Shown here: one piece after another, positions 23,101-33,717 of the stretch
Numbering within the stretch: position 1 is the first letter of the stretch
Layout of the letters: each line of letters opens with the position of its first letter
NCBI GenBank assembly: GCA_963555705.1
Contig: OY743169.1
Location: forward strand, 49,280,124-49,344,123
Direction: 5' to 3'
Length of the DNA: 64,000 bases
Source of the DNA: Ligustrum vulgare
Lineage: Eukaryota > Streptophyta > Magnoliopsida > Lamiales > Oleaceae
Position numbers and translations under genes: made by a program
Notes under the pieces: model-generated
Seen by the model: the letters and a program-made list of their open reading frames with translations, nothing else
What the model was told of the DNA's origin: nothing
Databases searched by the model: none

Positions 23101-23603
23101 CAATAGTTTAAGCAGGTCATCGAACGACTTGTTCGTCCACTTGTTCATCACTTTAATATGCATCAACTTAGCCAAAAAATTCAATGACGAGAATGAAGAG
23201 ACACCCGGATGCAACTCTGACTGCAATGCCTCAAACAAGTTGTCATACTCAACGTTAGCTCTTGCCTCCATCGGTTCTCCCCTACCACATCATGCAGAAT
23301 GTCTGCCATCTCATCTCTCGAAACTACTGGCTCCTCCTGTATCTGTGTGTCTTCGAGCACTTCCATTGGTTCTCCATGATAAATCCATCTTTCGTAATGT
23401 TCTAAAAAACCATATCAGAATATGTGGTCATCTACAATACTTACTAATTGTTTTGCTCTGTTTAGACAGTTATTGCATGGACAAGAAATCATCCCCCTGT
23501 CATTTTCCAATGGCGTGGCCATTCTTATAAATGCTGCAACTCCGTTTGCAAATTCGATGGACTTGCCCTGTATTCTATTCAGTTTTATCCAACTCTTGTC
23601 CAT
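20195..23603 (-). pseudogene. CACTA TNP2-type transposase, two nonsense mutations
   Basis: The N-terminal exon (23603-23415) begins MDKSWIKLNR and carries the conserved CPCNNCLN knuckle. A frameshift lies near 23278. From 23271 down to 21097 there is one continuous minus-strand frame broken only by a TAA at 22183-22185 and a TAG at 21457-21459. It contains CPICSESRR, NVPHKVLRYFPLAPRL, DGFNSFANMS, YGACPTCN, NLDVMHVEKNVCDSLLGT, GLKSHDCHIIMQRLL (the TNP2 domain), then ILGGPVYMRWMYPFERYL and CPKIEDYLM (a DUF4218-type region). Further exons (to 20195) give DDQFILASQARQVFYINDP, a DUF4216-type region. TNP2 proteins catalyse CACTA transposition. Length and order are typical; the two stops and the frameshift inactivate it. 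Confidence 0.9.
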
Positions 23604-24065
23604 ATGTATCTGTATTTCGTTTCCACTGTTAAAAAAAACACATATAACTGAAAATTTAGATTGATGTGAACATGTGCTAACCCCTTATCGCTTCAATAAT
23701 TAAAAATTCATGGTACGGGTCTTAACCATTCAACAATGACTCGCGAGTAGCGAGTTGTGTCATTTTTTTCCTGTTACTACTTCTACGCCACGCATAAAAT
23801 TTGGCAACATCTCCCTACTATTCTCCTAAGTGCTAGCACTACTTTAAACGCAGTCCACACCCAGATAATATTTTAGGAGATGCCACTCAAATCTACTCGT
23901 GAATAACGAAATAGTTGCAGGAAAAAAATATCGAATTACACAACTCGTAACTCACTAATCAATATCAAACTGTCCAATAATGGGACAATTCAAGGATTAG
24001 TTAATAAATATCAAACAGTCCTGGACGTGTGTGCTTGATAAAATAATCTTGAAACGGTACTCTAA
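23604..24065. other. Upstream flank of TNP2, no gene seen
   Basis: This may hold the TNP2 promoter and first intron, but I could not identify a CACTA right terminus (TTTCTTGTAGTG). A short palindromic phrase, CTCGCGAGTAGCGAG, lies at about 23742. Confidence 0.4.
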
Positions 24066-25692
24066 GAGCATCCGCAATGGAGAAAAAGTTAAATATGTAA
24101 GGCAATTGTAGAAATTATAATAAATATATTTATATCTTGAACAAATATCAAAATTTGTACTCATAATATTACATCTAATATGATATATAATTAAAAAATT
24201 ACAGAATTTGCATCGTTAATATGATGTTATTGTTATTTGTATATTTTTGTTATAATTATTATTATTTTTATTATTAACATTAGTATTGAATGAGTTCAAT
24301 CAATAATTTTAATTATCAGTATTAAAATTATTATTTAAGCATTGATTTTTTATTTATTTGTTGTTCTTATTATAAATCCTATGCGTAGCCATCAATAATT
24401 AAATAGTGTTTTAATTATTAATGATCGAATAATTTGTTATCTTTAATATTACAAATCATATTTCCTAAAATGTATATTATATATTATTATTAAATATTTT
24501 AATAAATTAAGCCTCTGTTCAGCAACTATAATTTTGTTTCGATATAAAATGTGTGGTTGAGAAATAGTTTTGAAAAAATATGTGGTTTAAAAGTGGTTGA
24601 AAAAAGTGCTGCTTATAAATAATTTATTGAAAAAGTTATTAAACGAATGTTAATATTGAAGAGTCAATAATTTGATTTTTGTTTTTAGTTAATAATATTA
24701 ATAGATGATTAATATTTTTTTAATCATTCTTAATTTTAATAAAAAATTTAAAGATTAAAGGGTATAATTTTCTATATAATTGTTTAATCTTCAACTTTAC
24801 TCGATTGTCGTATCATGATAATTGCTAGATTTTCAAAATTATTATTTTGACTACTTATTTTTTCAAATAAAGTTTTATTGGTTAAATTCAAATATTTTGA
24901 CTATTTCTTTTTGAATTATTGTGATTGATGTTTTTGAATGAAAATTAAAAAGTACTTAAAATACGAGAGGCAATTGTAAAAGTTATGAGAAATATGCTAA
25001 TACCTTTCACATGCATCAATATTCATGCCACATAATATTATATCAAATATGATATACCATTAAAAAATTACTAAATTTACATTTTCAATGAAGTTATTAA
25101 TAATTCATAGAAATTATTGAAATCAATAATAATTTATTATTTAAATATATAAATTGACGTTTACTATTCAAAGAATTTTTTAATTATTTGAATTACTCTT
25201 ATATTATTTTTTAAATTCTAATAAATTTGTAATAGAGAATTCTTTTTTATGCATTTATATATGTGTTGATTATGTATAAGCACTAAAATTTTACGAATAC
25301 TTATTGAAATCGATATTGTGGATAATAACTTCCGTGCATCGCACGGGTAAAATTCTATTTTATTTTTAAAATAGGGAAATTTAAATTTTAATATGGTAAT
25401 CATTTTGAAGATTGAATTAAATTATATAATATGAAATAAAAAAAAATATTTTATTTATGAATATTAAAAAATTTAAAGAACAAAAGAAAAAAGAATAAGA
25501 TTTTTGGGGAATTTTTCAATTTAACATTGTCATGTGATACACTAAATTGCTAGCCAAATTTAACAAAATAGTTAACATGTGTTAAAAAATATTCACTTAA
25601 CATGTAATTTAACTTATCAAATTGTACACCATTTTTCAACATCTAACTTTATTTCACTAATATGTAGTTTAACATGTACATTGTAGATGCTC
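24066..25692. mobile_element. Harbinger-type non-autonomous element (1627 bp)
   Basis: The left end is GAGCATCCGCAATGGA and the complement of the right end is GAGCATCTACAATGTA. Both sides are flanked by TAA (24063-24065 and 25693-25695). The interior is very AT-rich and non-coding. It contains a Helitron-like hairpin at 25332-25346, suggesting a second element is nested inside. Confidence 0.7.
25332..25358 (+). mobile_element. Helitron-like 3' terminus (plus strand)
   Basis: CCGTGC-ATC-GCACGG is a 6-bp-stem hairpin followed 8 bases later by CTAT, one base from the CTRR consensus. It is the same hairpin as at 18791-18801 on the other strand. The 5' end was not found. Confidence 0.4.
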
Positions 25693-25695
25693 TAA

Positions 25696-26760
25696 GTTCA
25701 ATTCAAATGCAATTAAGTGTAAAAAAAACGTTAACAACAAATTAAAGTTAAATAAGTGTTTGGCCAAGGACATCAGTTATTGCTCTCTTGGAAGACGATT
25801 GGCCTTTCATTTGTAAATTCTAAAAAATATAAATAAAAAGGAATCAAAATGAGTAACAAATCAACCAACATTAAGGGGTCAAGGCTCTAACAAATTTAGT
25901 TTTTGCCAAATTCCATTGTTGTAGCCTATACCTCTAACAAATTCTTTAACAGTCACAACCAACGCACAAAAATTAAAAAAATAAAACCAAATGCTCTAAC
26001 AAATTTCCTTGACAATCACTGAGTTGCAAAACCAAACAAATAATAAGAAATAAAACCAAATGTTCCAACAAATTTATTAAAAATTACATAACCAAAACAT
26101 AAACAATAAGCCATAACATTAACAAATTCAGACAACAATGAACATTGAAAAATCATTATCAGAGAATCAATCATCATTCATCAAAAATGTAAAATGGAAA
26201 TAAACGTATAAAACCCCCAAATGCTTATTCTAATTATCACAATCAATCATTGACATTAAATAAGGACAAACTGACAATAAATTATCTCAGATTTTTATTG
26301 ACAAATTGATAGGCAATAAATAGGGACAGAGGGGAGTCAAGGACTAATGGATGAATATTGACGAATGAAAAAAAAAAATAAAAAAATTACCACTTTAAGT
26401 GGCGTCGACGACGGAGACATCACACACGGGGATGACCGCGAACGGTCTGGAAGATGAGACAGGGACGCAGTCATGCAGAGCGCAGCAGTGGGTGGGTTTG
26501 ATTTTGATTTCAGTTTAGCAATGTTCTTTTAATTTCAATTTCTTAGTCTAATAGAGAGCAGGGATGGGAAATGGGCTGTGTATAAGATGTCAGGAGTTTG
26601 GGCTTCAGAATTTGTATTTCGGTTGCCAAATTAAAATGGGCCAACTGCTATGTGATACCTGATTGATCTGTAACAATTTTTTTTCCTTCACAGTTAATGA
26701 ATTTAGGTCGAATCTGGGCCTGACTACAGCCCAGTCCAGCCCCCTACATTCGTCCTTGCA
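25696..26760. other. Right end of the hAT-type block, no gene seen
   Basis: The region is AT-rich with repeated 'aaaccaaatg-tc-aacaaattt' phrases at about 25980-26070. A short GC-rich patch at 26398-26500 could be a 5' exon of the hAT gene, but no protein motif is recognisable. The right end carries the weak inverted repeat CGTCCTTGC. Confidence 0.4.
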
Positions 26761-26766
26761 CTACAG

Positions 26767-27020
26767 ACAATATTTCTACATCATTCTCAATGAGTAATAT
26801 GCCATCCACATAAAGTACTAGAAAACTATCTTATTTTCCTGCTTCTTTTTGTAGACGCAGGGTTCTTCGAAGTTCTGATCAAAATCATATGTTTTAATAA
26901 CTTCATCGAATATTTTATTTCAAGACCTAGATGCTTGTTGCAACCTATAAATGGATCTCTGTAGCTTGCACGGTTTTCCTTCGTTCCCTTGAGTGACAAG
27001 CCCTTCTGGTTGCATCATGT
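26767..27020 (-). pseudogene. Copia element B: middle part of reverse transcriptase
   Basis: The minus strand encodes IYMMQPEG followed by GNEGKPCKLQRSIYRLQQAS, then after decay VLYVDGILLIENDVEILSV, the copia reverse-transcriptase active-site region. The catalytic YVDD has become YVDG, losing one catalytic aspartate. This piece joins 13526 on one side (across the hAT-type block) and 36531 on the other (across the gypsy element), giving one continuous copia gene when both insertions are removed. Confidence 0.85.
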
Positions 27021-27025
27021 AGATG

Positions 27026-27702
27026 TGTTTCGAGTGGAAGTCACCTCACAAAAAATTACCAAAGGGGGATCAGACGAATGTGTAAGGAACAAACCTTTCG
27101 AGACAAAGTCCCAACGAGGGGTGCTATATTTATGAAGATTACAGTGAAGACAAAACACCTCCAAGGGGCGCAAGCACACAAATTACACTAAGAGTTTGAC
27201 GATAAAAGTAAAGATAAAGGAAATTACATATTCTCTTGTTGAGATTTAATTGATTGGTCCTTCTAAATGACTAAGTTTTTACAATATATACAAATACACT
27301 ACCTTCGTTCAACCGCTGTCAATATTTGAATCTTTGGTTTGCCACCTTGACTTGTAACTTGCATGGATTAATTTGCTTCCTCCACGTTGCATAACTGTTA
27401 CCCACGCCCTTGTAACATCTGCTTGCCAAGTCGCTCTAAGTAACTTCCACAATTTGTCACTTCAACTGCCACCTTTGTCAACGACTGGCCATGTGATCAC
27501 AAGACAAGTATCAAAACCGCTTCTACTTGCTTAGTCGCCCAACTGCTCCATCGCTCGCCCTGTTGCCCAAATATCCTAGCTGCCACACAATCGTCCAATC
27601 GTCCAATTTCTTACCTATAATAAGCCCTTAACGCTAGGCCTCTTTTGGTTTGGGCCAAGGTTTAGGCCTCTTGTATTTTTGGGTATTTTTTGGGCGTCAA
27701 CA
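27026..27702 (-). repeat. 3' LTR of the Tat-like element
   Basis: 677 bp with TG...CA ends (TGTTTCGAG...GCGTCAACA on the plus strand). It is the same length as the partner LTR, with only substitutions and no indels noticed. Confidence 0.95.
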
Positions 27703-28622
27703 ATTACCCCCCCAATATGGCGGAATTAATGTTCATCCATTAATTTTATGCCATATTAATCATTTCGATGTGTCCCTTTTCCCAAAAACTCTCAACATTC
27801 CAATCTTCTTCCGTCTTTTCCAACATAGGCCGTTCAGATTCTGCCTTCTTTTTCTCGCATAAAGAGGTGGATCATTTCCCTATAAAAAGAGGACTTGGTT
27901 GCAGATACGTCTCTTATCCCTTTCTTCCAGTCTTGTACGCCACTGCTATCATGTATATTCCCCCATATTTGACAGGTCTTTTGTTCCTATTTCTCCTGGA
28001 TATGAATCATCTAACTTTCTTTTCCCACGATCTGCTCTAAACATACCTTTGGTATGAGAGATATAGGAAATTGTTTCTTGGCCACGGTGGCTCCTTTCGG
28101 CGTCTCTCTCCCTTGTGATCCCTTTACAGGGTCATCAGATGTAGAGGAACTGCCCGTAGGGAGGGTTCGCCGGCCATTTCTCACTCCATGATCGGCCAAC
28201 GGCTTGTTGAGAGTGCTTCTCAAGCCGTTCACCTGTTGTGATTACTTCCAGCGGATGCATCTGAGAAGACGATGATGGAAGCTTCACAAAGGTTGAGATG
28301 GAGGAGGGGGGAAGACCTACCAGGCGGGTCATCCTTGTTCACAAGCATGTCGCCATTATTGGGGTGACGAAGATCGATCTGTAATAGAGACGTCCTCTGT
28401 AATAGTCGATAGGCAGTCTTCATTCTATAGTAGTTGGTAGGCAGTATTCGTTTCCCTATTGTTGTTGAGTGAGGTCCTGGTGGCTCCTTTTGTATTGCAA
28501 AATGTACATAACTTTTTTGAATAAAAGAAACATTTTTTGTTATAGGCGCATCTTATTTTCATTTTCCCTTTTTTCTTGCTTGTGCGATAATAGCGCGCCT
28601 TTCCCAGCGAAATACAATGCGT
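27703..28622 (-). other. Polypurine tract and 3' non-coding region of the Tat-like element
   Basis: On the minus strand GGGGGGGTAAT (27703-27713) directly precedes the 3' LTR and is the polypurine tract for plus-strand priming. The other ~900 bp between integrase and this tract carry no recognisable protein. Short open frames at 28011-28423 show no motif. Confidence 0.7.
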
Positions 28623-29987
28623 TTATATTGTTTTGTCCTCCCATATGGAAGGAACATATCTCTTCAAGAATTTTCCATTGATGAATCTTATGTGCTTCAT
28701 GTTATCTAGATGCTCCAAATGATAAGCTCCGTTGGACAACACAGTACTTACCCTGAACGGCCCTTTCCAATTAGGTGACCATTTTCCATATTTGGGATTT
28801 TTACTTTCTAACGGGAGTATGGTTTTCCAAACCAAATCTCCCACGCTAAATAATTTGGCTATCACTCTGTTGTTGTAATATTTAGCCACTTTTTGCTTAT
28901 GAACTTGCAATCTATCAAGGACGTCCAACTTTAATTCGTCCAGTTCTAAAAGATTCTGAACCATCAATTCTGCATAGTCGCTTTCGTATAGATGGTTCTA
29001 TAAACTTGTTCGAATTGATTGCATGTTGATCTCCATAGGTAGTACTGCTTCTTGTCCATAGGTTAGCTGAAACGGAGTTGCACCTGTACTCGTTCGTGGA
29101 GACGTCCTGTAAGCCCACAAGACATTGTTCAAACATTCGTGCCAATTCCTGGCATTTTCGCCCAACATTTTTCGTACAATGCTCTTCAGGATTTTGTTGG
29201 AAGACTTTGCTTGCCCATTAGACTGAGCGTAATAAGGCGTAGAGTTAACCAGCTTGATACCAAATTCATCCAAGAGCTCCCTTACTAGATTTCCATGCAA
29301 TGAGGTCCCATGGTCTACCATTATGGTTTGTGGCACCCCGAACCTATAAATAATGTGGTCGCGAATGAATTCGATGACATTCTTTTGGGAAATCTCTTTC
29401 AAAGGGATAGCCTCTACCCATTTAGTAAAGAATTCCATCGTTACAATGATGAACGTGTGTTTTTTGGACGATGGGGGATAAATCTTCCCTATTAAATCAA
29501 TAGCCCAACCTTTAAACGGCCAAGGTTTAATAATAGGCGCCATTTCCCTGGCTGGCGCTCTTTGGGTTGGTCCGTGTCTCTGACACGCTAGGCAACTCTT
29601 TGCATATTGTATGCACAATTCTCCCATTTTGGGCCAAAAGTATCCACTCTTAATAATCAACCATCTCATTTTTTGGCCGGCTTGATGGGCCCCACATATC
29701 CCTTCATGGACTTCTGCCATAATGGTCTTGGCCTCGCTCAAACTTAGGCATTTCAATAGCACCCCATCTAAGCCTTTCTTGTATATTTGTTCATCTATGA
29801 GGACATAATTCAATGCACGCAGTTTCATTTTCCTGTCATTTCTTCTACCAGGTTCTTTCAAAAATTTCTTTATTTCTTCTCTCCAATCCATCGCGTCCCC
29901 GGTTTGTATAAAATGAATGCTGCTTTCCTTTATCCTCCTTTGTATGGCGGGCAGGAATATTTCCGTACTCACAAGTTTTCGTTGCAT
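28623..29987 (-). pseudogene. Tat-like gypsy integrase, catalytic Glu lost
   Basis: The minus-strand frame 29987-28998 has the zinc-binding HHCC module (HEGICGAHQAG ... CLACQRHG), then the catalytic core with the first Asp in AIDLIG and the second in VDHGTSLHGN. At the third position the family has GQAEA-NK, but this copy reads GQAKSSNK, so the DDE glutamate is replaced by lysine. The core ends WAYRTSPRTSTGATPFQLTYGQ (split here as WAYRTSPRTS and TGATPFQLTYG). After a frameshift, 28967-28623 gives the C-terminal domain (FSVGDLVWK ... NWKGPFRV ... GKFLKRYVPS). No chromodomain is present. Integrase would join element cDNA to the genome; with DDK and a frameshift this copy should be inactive. 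Confidence 0.9.
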
Positions 29988-29989
29988 TC

Positions 29990-30390
29990 ACCACTTTTGA
30001 ATAACCCGAAGCGACTTGGGCTAATTCGTTTGCTATATCATTGTAAATCCTGCTTATGTATTGAAGCTCCACTTGATCAAATTCCTCGAAAAGCTCTTGG
30101 GCGAGCTCGTATTGCTTTATCACAGAATCGCACTAGCACTTGAAATCGCCTGTTAATTGGTATATTACCAACTGAGAATCTCCCCGGACAATCAAATTCT
30201 TCACTTTCATCTCTACTAACAGTTCTAGCCCCGTGATCAATGCCTTGTACTCTGCTTGATTGTTAGTACATGTTCTTTCCAAGGTGAAAGCATACTTGTA
30301 ACAGATTCACATGGGATTTATTAGTACTATACCAACCCCCGCGCCCTAGTAAGTTTTTGATCCATCAAAATATAAAACCCATGGCTTCAT
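29990..30390 (-). pseudogene. Second (archaeal-type) RNase H domain of the Tat-like element
   Basis: The minus strand reads WVLYFDGSKTY, a TAG stop at 30346-30348, GAGVGIVLINP, then NNQAEYKALITGLELL and IVRGDSQLVIYQL, then YELAQELFEEFD. The DGS, NNQAEY and RGDSQLV motifs supply the usual RNase H acidic residues. A second RNase H between the ordinary RNase H and integrase is known for Tat/Ogre-type plant elements. At least two stops (30346 and about 30129) break it. Confidence 0.85.
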
Positions 30391-30909
30391 TTTGAGTGAA
30401 TCCACTTCTAAATTAACCTCCTTGGGTATGTCCAAACATGGATGATCAGCCAAAAAGTTAGCTAAAGCTTGATTTTTAATTTCCCTTTGAGGTACGTGTT
30501 GTATTTTAAATTCAGAAAGGGCCAATGTCCAAAGGCCAATTCTTTGATGTAAAACAGGACGAGAAAAAAAATACTTGACTATATTTACTTTAGATATCAA
30601 ATACACGGTTACATGCCATAAATAGGCCCTTAGTTTGGTACACGTGAAATATAGAGCGAGACTAAGCTTTTCTACAGCTGAATAATTACATTCACACTTC
30701 GTCAATTGTCTGCTTAAATAGTAAATCGCTCTCTCCTTACCCAGTTGGTCTTCTTGCGTGACCATTCAGGCTATAGATCCTTGCTTCGCCGATATATAGA
30801 CTTTCATTGGCTTCCCATGAATTGGTAACACCAACACAGGCGGATTAGATAAGTATATCTTTAGGCTGTCGAAAGCCTTTTGGTGTTCTTCCCGCTAGAC
30901 AAATTCGTC
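30391..30909 (-). pseudogene. First RNase H domain of the Tat-like element
   Basis: The minus-strand frame includes ERAIYYLSRQLTKCECNYSA, EKLSLALYFTCTKLRAY, and FLADHPCLDIP, the linker that in this group joins the first to the second RNase H. The stretch just upstream, at 30766-30900, is broken by stops. The domain degrades the RNA strand during reverse transcription. Confidence 0.85.
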
Positions 30910-31770
30910 TTAATTTTTCAACTTTAAAAGAGGCGAAAAAACTTTCGTTCGCCTTGCACAATTAGAAAGAAAACGCTTTAAGAAATTTATTTGACCTAGC
31001 AACCTTTGCAATTCCTTTTTATTAGCAGGCGGTTTTGCTTCTACAATGGCTCTTGCTTTATTTTTCTCATGTTCGATCCCCCTTTGGTGTACTAGAAAAC
31101 CAAGGAAGTTCCCTGAGTTAACACCAAACACACATTTCAAAAGGTTTAGCTTCAACTTGTACTGCCTCATTCGCTCAAATGAACGTTTTAGTTGTTGAAA
31201 ATGGTCTTTTTCTTTCATTAACTTTACCACGATATCATCTACATATACCTCAATAAAATCCCCAATCATGTCATGAAAGATTAAATTCATTGCCTTTTGA
31301 TAAGTGGCCCCAGCGTTTTTTAGGCCGAAGGGCATGACTACCCACTCAAAACATCCTAAGGCCCCTGGGCATCTAAAGGCCGTTTTATGCACGTTTTCAT
31401 CAGCTATGTGAATTTGGTTGTATCTAGAATACCCATCCATGAAAGAATACATGACATGCCCTGCAGTTGAATCTACTAAAGAATCCACCGTTGGCATAGG
31501 ATACTCATCTTTAGGCGTGACTAAATTTAGATTCCTGAAATCTATGCACACCCTAATGCTACCTTTCTTTTTAGACACGGGCACAATATTAGATAACCAT
31601 TCTACATACTTGTCAGTCCTAATAAAACCAGCCTTTGAAAGACGTTCTATTTCCTTTTTTACTTCAGGTAATACATTATGGGCAAAACGCCTAGGTGGTT
31701 GCTTATGTGGCTTAAAATTATGCTTAGTTGACAGTCTGTGTTCCACCAAATTCTTATCTAAACCAGGCAT
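30910..31770 (-). CDS. Tat-like gypsy reverse transcriptase domain
   Basis: This is an uninterrupted 286-residue minus-strand frame covering nearly the whole gypsy reverse transcriptase. Motifs in order: EIERLSKAGFIR, WLSNIVPVSKKKGSIRVCID, FRNLNLVTPKDEYPMP, FMDGYSRYNQI (catalytic Asp in the expected SFMDG context), FEWVVMPFGLKNAGATYQ, and VYVDDIVVK with YVDD at 31245-31234. It ends with LGFLVHQRGIE and LQRLLGQINFLKRFL. All three catalytic aspartates are present. It is part of the polyprotein, so the first Met is not a true start. It is the best-preserved domain of the element. Confidence 0.9.
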   Translation of the reverse strand: MPGLDKNLVEHRLSTKHNFKPHKQPPRRFAHNVLPEVKKEIERLSKAGFIRTDKYVEWLSNIVPVSKKKGSIRVCIDFRNLNLVTPKDEYPMPTVDSLVDSTAGHVMYSFMDGYSRYNQIHIADENVHKTAFRCPGALGCFEWVVMPFGLKNAGATYQKAMNLIFHDMIGDFIEVYVDDIVVKLMKEKDHFQQLKRSFERMRQYKLKLNLLKCVFGVNSGNFLGFLVHQRGIEHEKNKARAIVEAKPPANKKELQRLLGQINFLKRFLSNCARRTKVFSPLLKLKN

Positions 31771-32439
31771 GTGTTCATATTCCCAAGAAAAACAAATCTC
31801 TGTATTCTTTTAATAAGGAAATCAATTCATCACTTACCTCTCTACTGAGTGTTTGATTGATAAATGTTGGGCGTTCTTCCCCTTTGTCTCTGATGTTCAC
31901 TTTTACAAGAGGGTCTTGTGCCTGAGCGTGCTCCTATTTGGATATCCCTATTGCTTCATCGTCCAGGCTTTTTGTGAGCAACTCTTCCTCCAAACAATCC
32001 ACCTTGTAGATCTTTCTATCAACATTCTGCTACAACTCAAAAATGGCCAACTTGTAATTGAACGTTGCCAATGCTGCTGCCTCTTTTGTCTGTTTTGCGT
32101 TTTCTTCAGACTTATTATTGAAAACCATTGGTCTGGATTTTGAGGCCCGAATATCGGCCACATTCCCTCTTCACTGATTGCTTGTCATGATCCCTCAATC
32201 ACTTTTACACCAATGACTGGCTTCTCAAGGGCCATTATATTTGGCCTCAATTGTTGAACATCTCTGTTAGGGCGTCAACCGAGAATGGTTCTTCGCTTAG
32301 TACGATGACTTGAGTTTCTTCTCCCTCTTGCACTACTCTAACAAGCCCATAATTCCCCTCGTACATAAATCTTTCTATAGAGTTCGCTTTCGCCATGAAT
32401 GGTCTATGATATGCCTGTATCACTTCTGCTTCTCCTTTA

Positions 32440-32750
32440 TCATTCTAGAATACTAAGCACTGGTGGAGCAATGAAGATATGCACTGGCTCCCATGGATCC
32501 AATCTCTCCCTAAAAGTACGTTATACCTGGTAGGACAATTTATCACGAAGAAAACTGTGGTCCTTGTGGTAGTTCCCACAGTGACGTCCAATGGCATCAC
32601 TCATTTGGCCGACGTCACCCCCCCGTTGAAGCTTGTGAGGATAACTTTCGTTGGGATCATATCATCTTCCTTTTTTGCGAGTCTTCTCATCATTCTAGAT
32701 GGGATGGTATTTGTAGCAGCCCCGTTGTCTATAAGAACCTTTGACACTGG
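32440..32750 (-). pseudogene. Gypsy aspartic protease domain with in-frame stop
   Basis: The minus strand reads VLIDNGAATNTIPS (catalytic Asp codon at 32729-32727; the family has D-[NG]-G-[SA]). It continues with MMRRL, FNGGVTSAK, a TGA stop at 32603-32601, then PLDVTVG and YNVLLGRDWIHGSQCISSLL, the C-terminal GRDWIH signature of Tat-type proteases. The fold is one domain of a dimeric retropepsin that cuts the polyprotein. The single stop inside it blocks a full product. Confidence 0.85.
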
Positions 32751-33717
32751 AATTCCATTAATCTGGGCCTTCACATACAGTGGCCTCAGATTCCTGGTTA
32801 GTTTCGTGGAGGGTTTTCTAAAGATAACCTTTTCCCCTGCATCGATCTCTACCTACTGTCCGTCTTCCTTTATTTCGACTCTTTTCTTCACTTCGGCTTG
32901 CAATACTTCTTGTCCCCTGCTCTGATCTCTCGACTCTTCATTTGTAAACCATCCAGTAGGAGGAGGAAGTATCCTGGGAGGCGACTCATATTTCTCAACC
33001 CGTGGTACTCTTGATACGACTGCTTTAGCAACACATTGCGTGACACCCCTCTTTTCCTACCTTCCACCTCCAAATCGATCTCTTCTTCGATGTCTGTCAT
33101 GCCATCATTCTCTTCTTCATAATCTACCTCTTGGGATGTTTGGCCCTCTTCACATATCAACTCGCAGGCTGCTCCTTCATTTTCTCAACCTTCCTCTTCT
33201 ACATCCTCTTTGTTTCTAAACTCATTGGTCAGTAGATAGTTGTTGGCTATGACCGGGGGTAATGTCCCGAATTGAATGGTGGTGGCTTGCTCTGTTTCCT
33301 CTTTGTCTCCTTTCTTTTTGCTGCGCTCGAACTTCGATTTCCCAGTGGACTTCTAGACGCTTTCTTCACCGACCGCTCTGTGTTGTTCCCTTTGTCACCA
33401 TCTAACTCATTTTGGTCAGCTTCCGAGTCGGCCTTGGCGTGACTAGGGACAACGCTCCCTATTGTTCCCTCATCATTCTGTCGTAGTTCCTTTGAAAACG
33501 CCTTTGGTGAGTCCTGGTCATCTCATTGAAGGGCACAACTCGTCTAGCATTGTACTGTAATGAATGCCAAACATTTGATTGGCGTGGCTGCGGCCTAAAT
33601 GTTTTCCTGTGATTTGTTGGCCATAATTTCCTTTCTTGAAATGGTTTTTCGTGTATCTGGGCCTCGTCCTCTATCGGGCTGGAAACTTGACGCAACTCTG
33701 GGATGACCGTGAAGCCC
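32751..33717 (-). pseudogene. Gag-protease linker region of the Tat-like element
   Basis: Minus-strand open frames at 33160-32888 (acidic, DYEEENDGMTDIEEEIDLE) and 33695-33459 (basic, FNEMTRTHQRRFQRNYDRM) are typical of the variable, charged region between Gag and protease in this group; the T-x-T-x-x-R-R-x-QR motif is characteristic. The frames are broken by stops. No separate function can be assigned. Confidence 0.65.

Larger units (their letters stand above)
13533..26760. mobile_element. 13.2-kb hAT-type insertion carrying nested elements
   Basis: Copia B is interrupted between the codons for ...EILSV and AKAWL. The hexamer CTACAG occurs at both junctions (13527-13532 and 26761-26766), and removing one copy plus everything between restores the copia frame. 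The outer ends are weak inverted repeats: GCGGGGACGGAT at the left, with the right-end complement GCAAGGACGAAT. hAT elements make 8-bp duplications, and only six bases are clearly shared here, so the exact ends are uncertain. The block contains the end of a hAT transposase (13723-14283), a CACTA element, a Harbinger-type element and Helitron-like termini. Confidence 0.6.

Noticed and set aside
23084..23664. Plus-strand open frames over the TNP2 N-terminus
   Set aside because: Antisense of a recognised transposase; no motif of their own.
23604..26760. Right terminus of the CACTA that starts at 14284
   Set aside because: No TTTCTTGTAGTG-type end or matching TTC duplication could be found by eye; the end is probably deleted.
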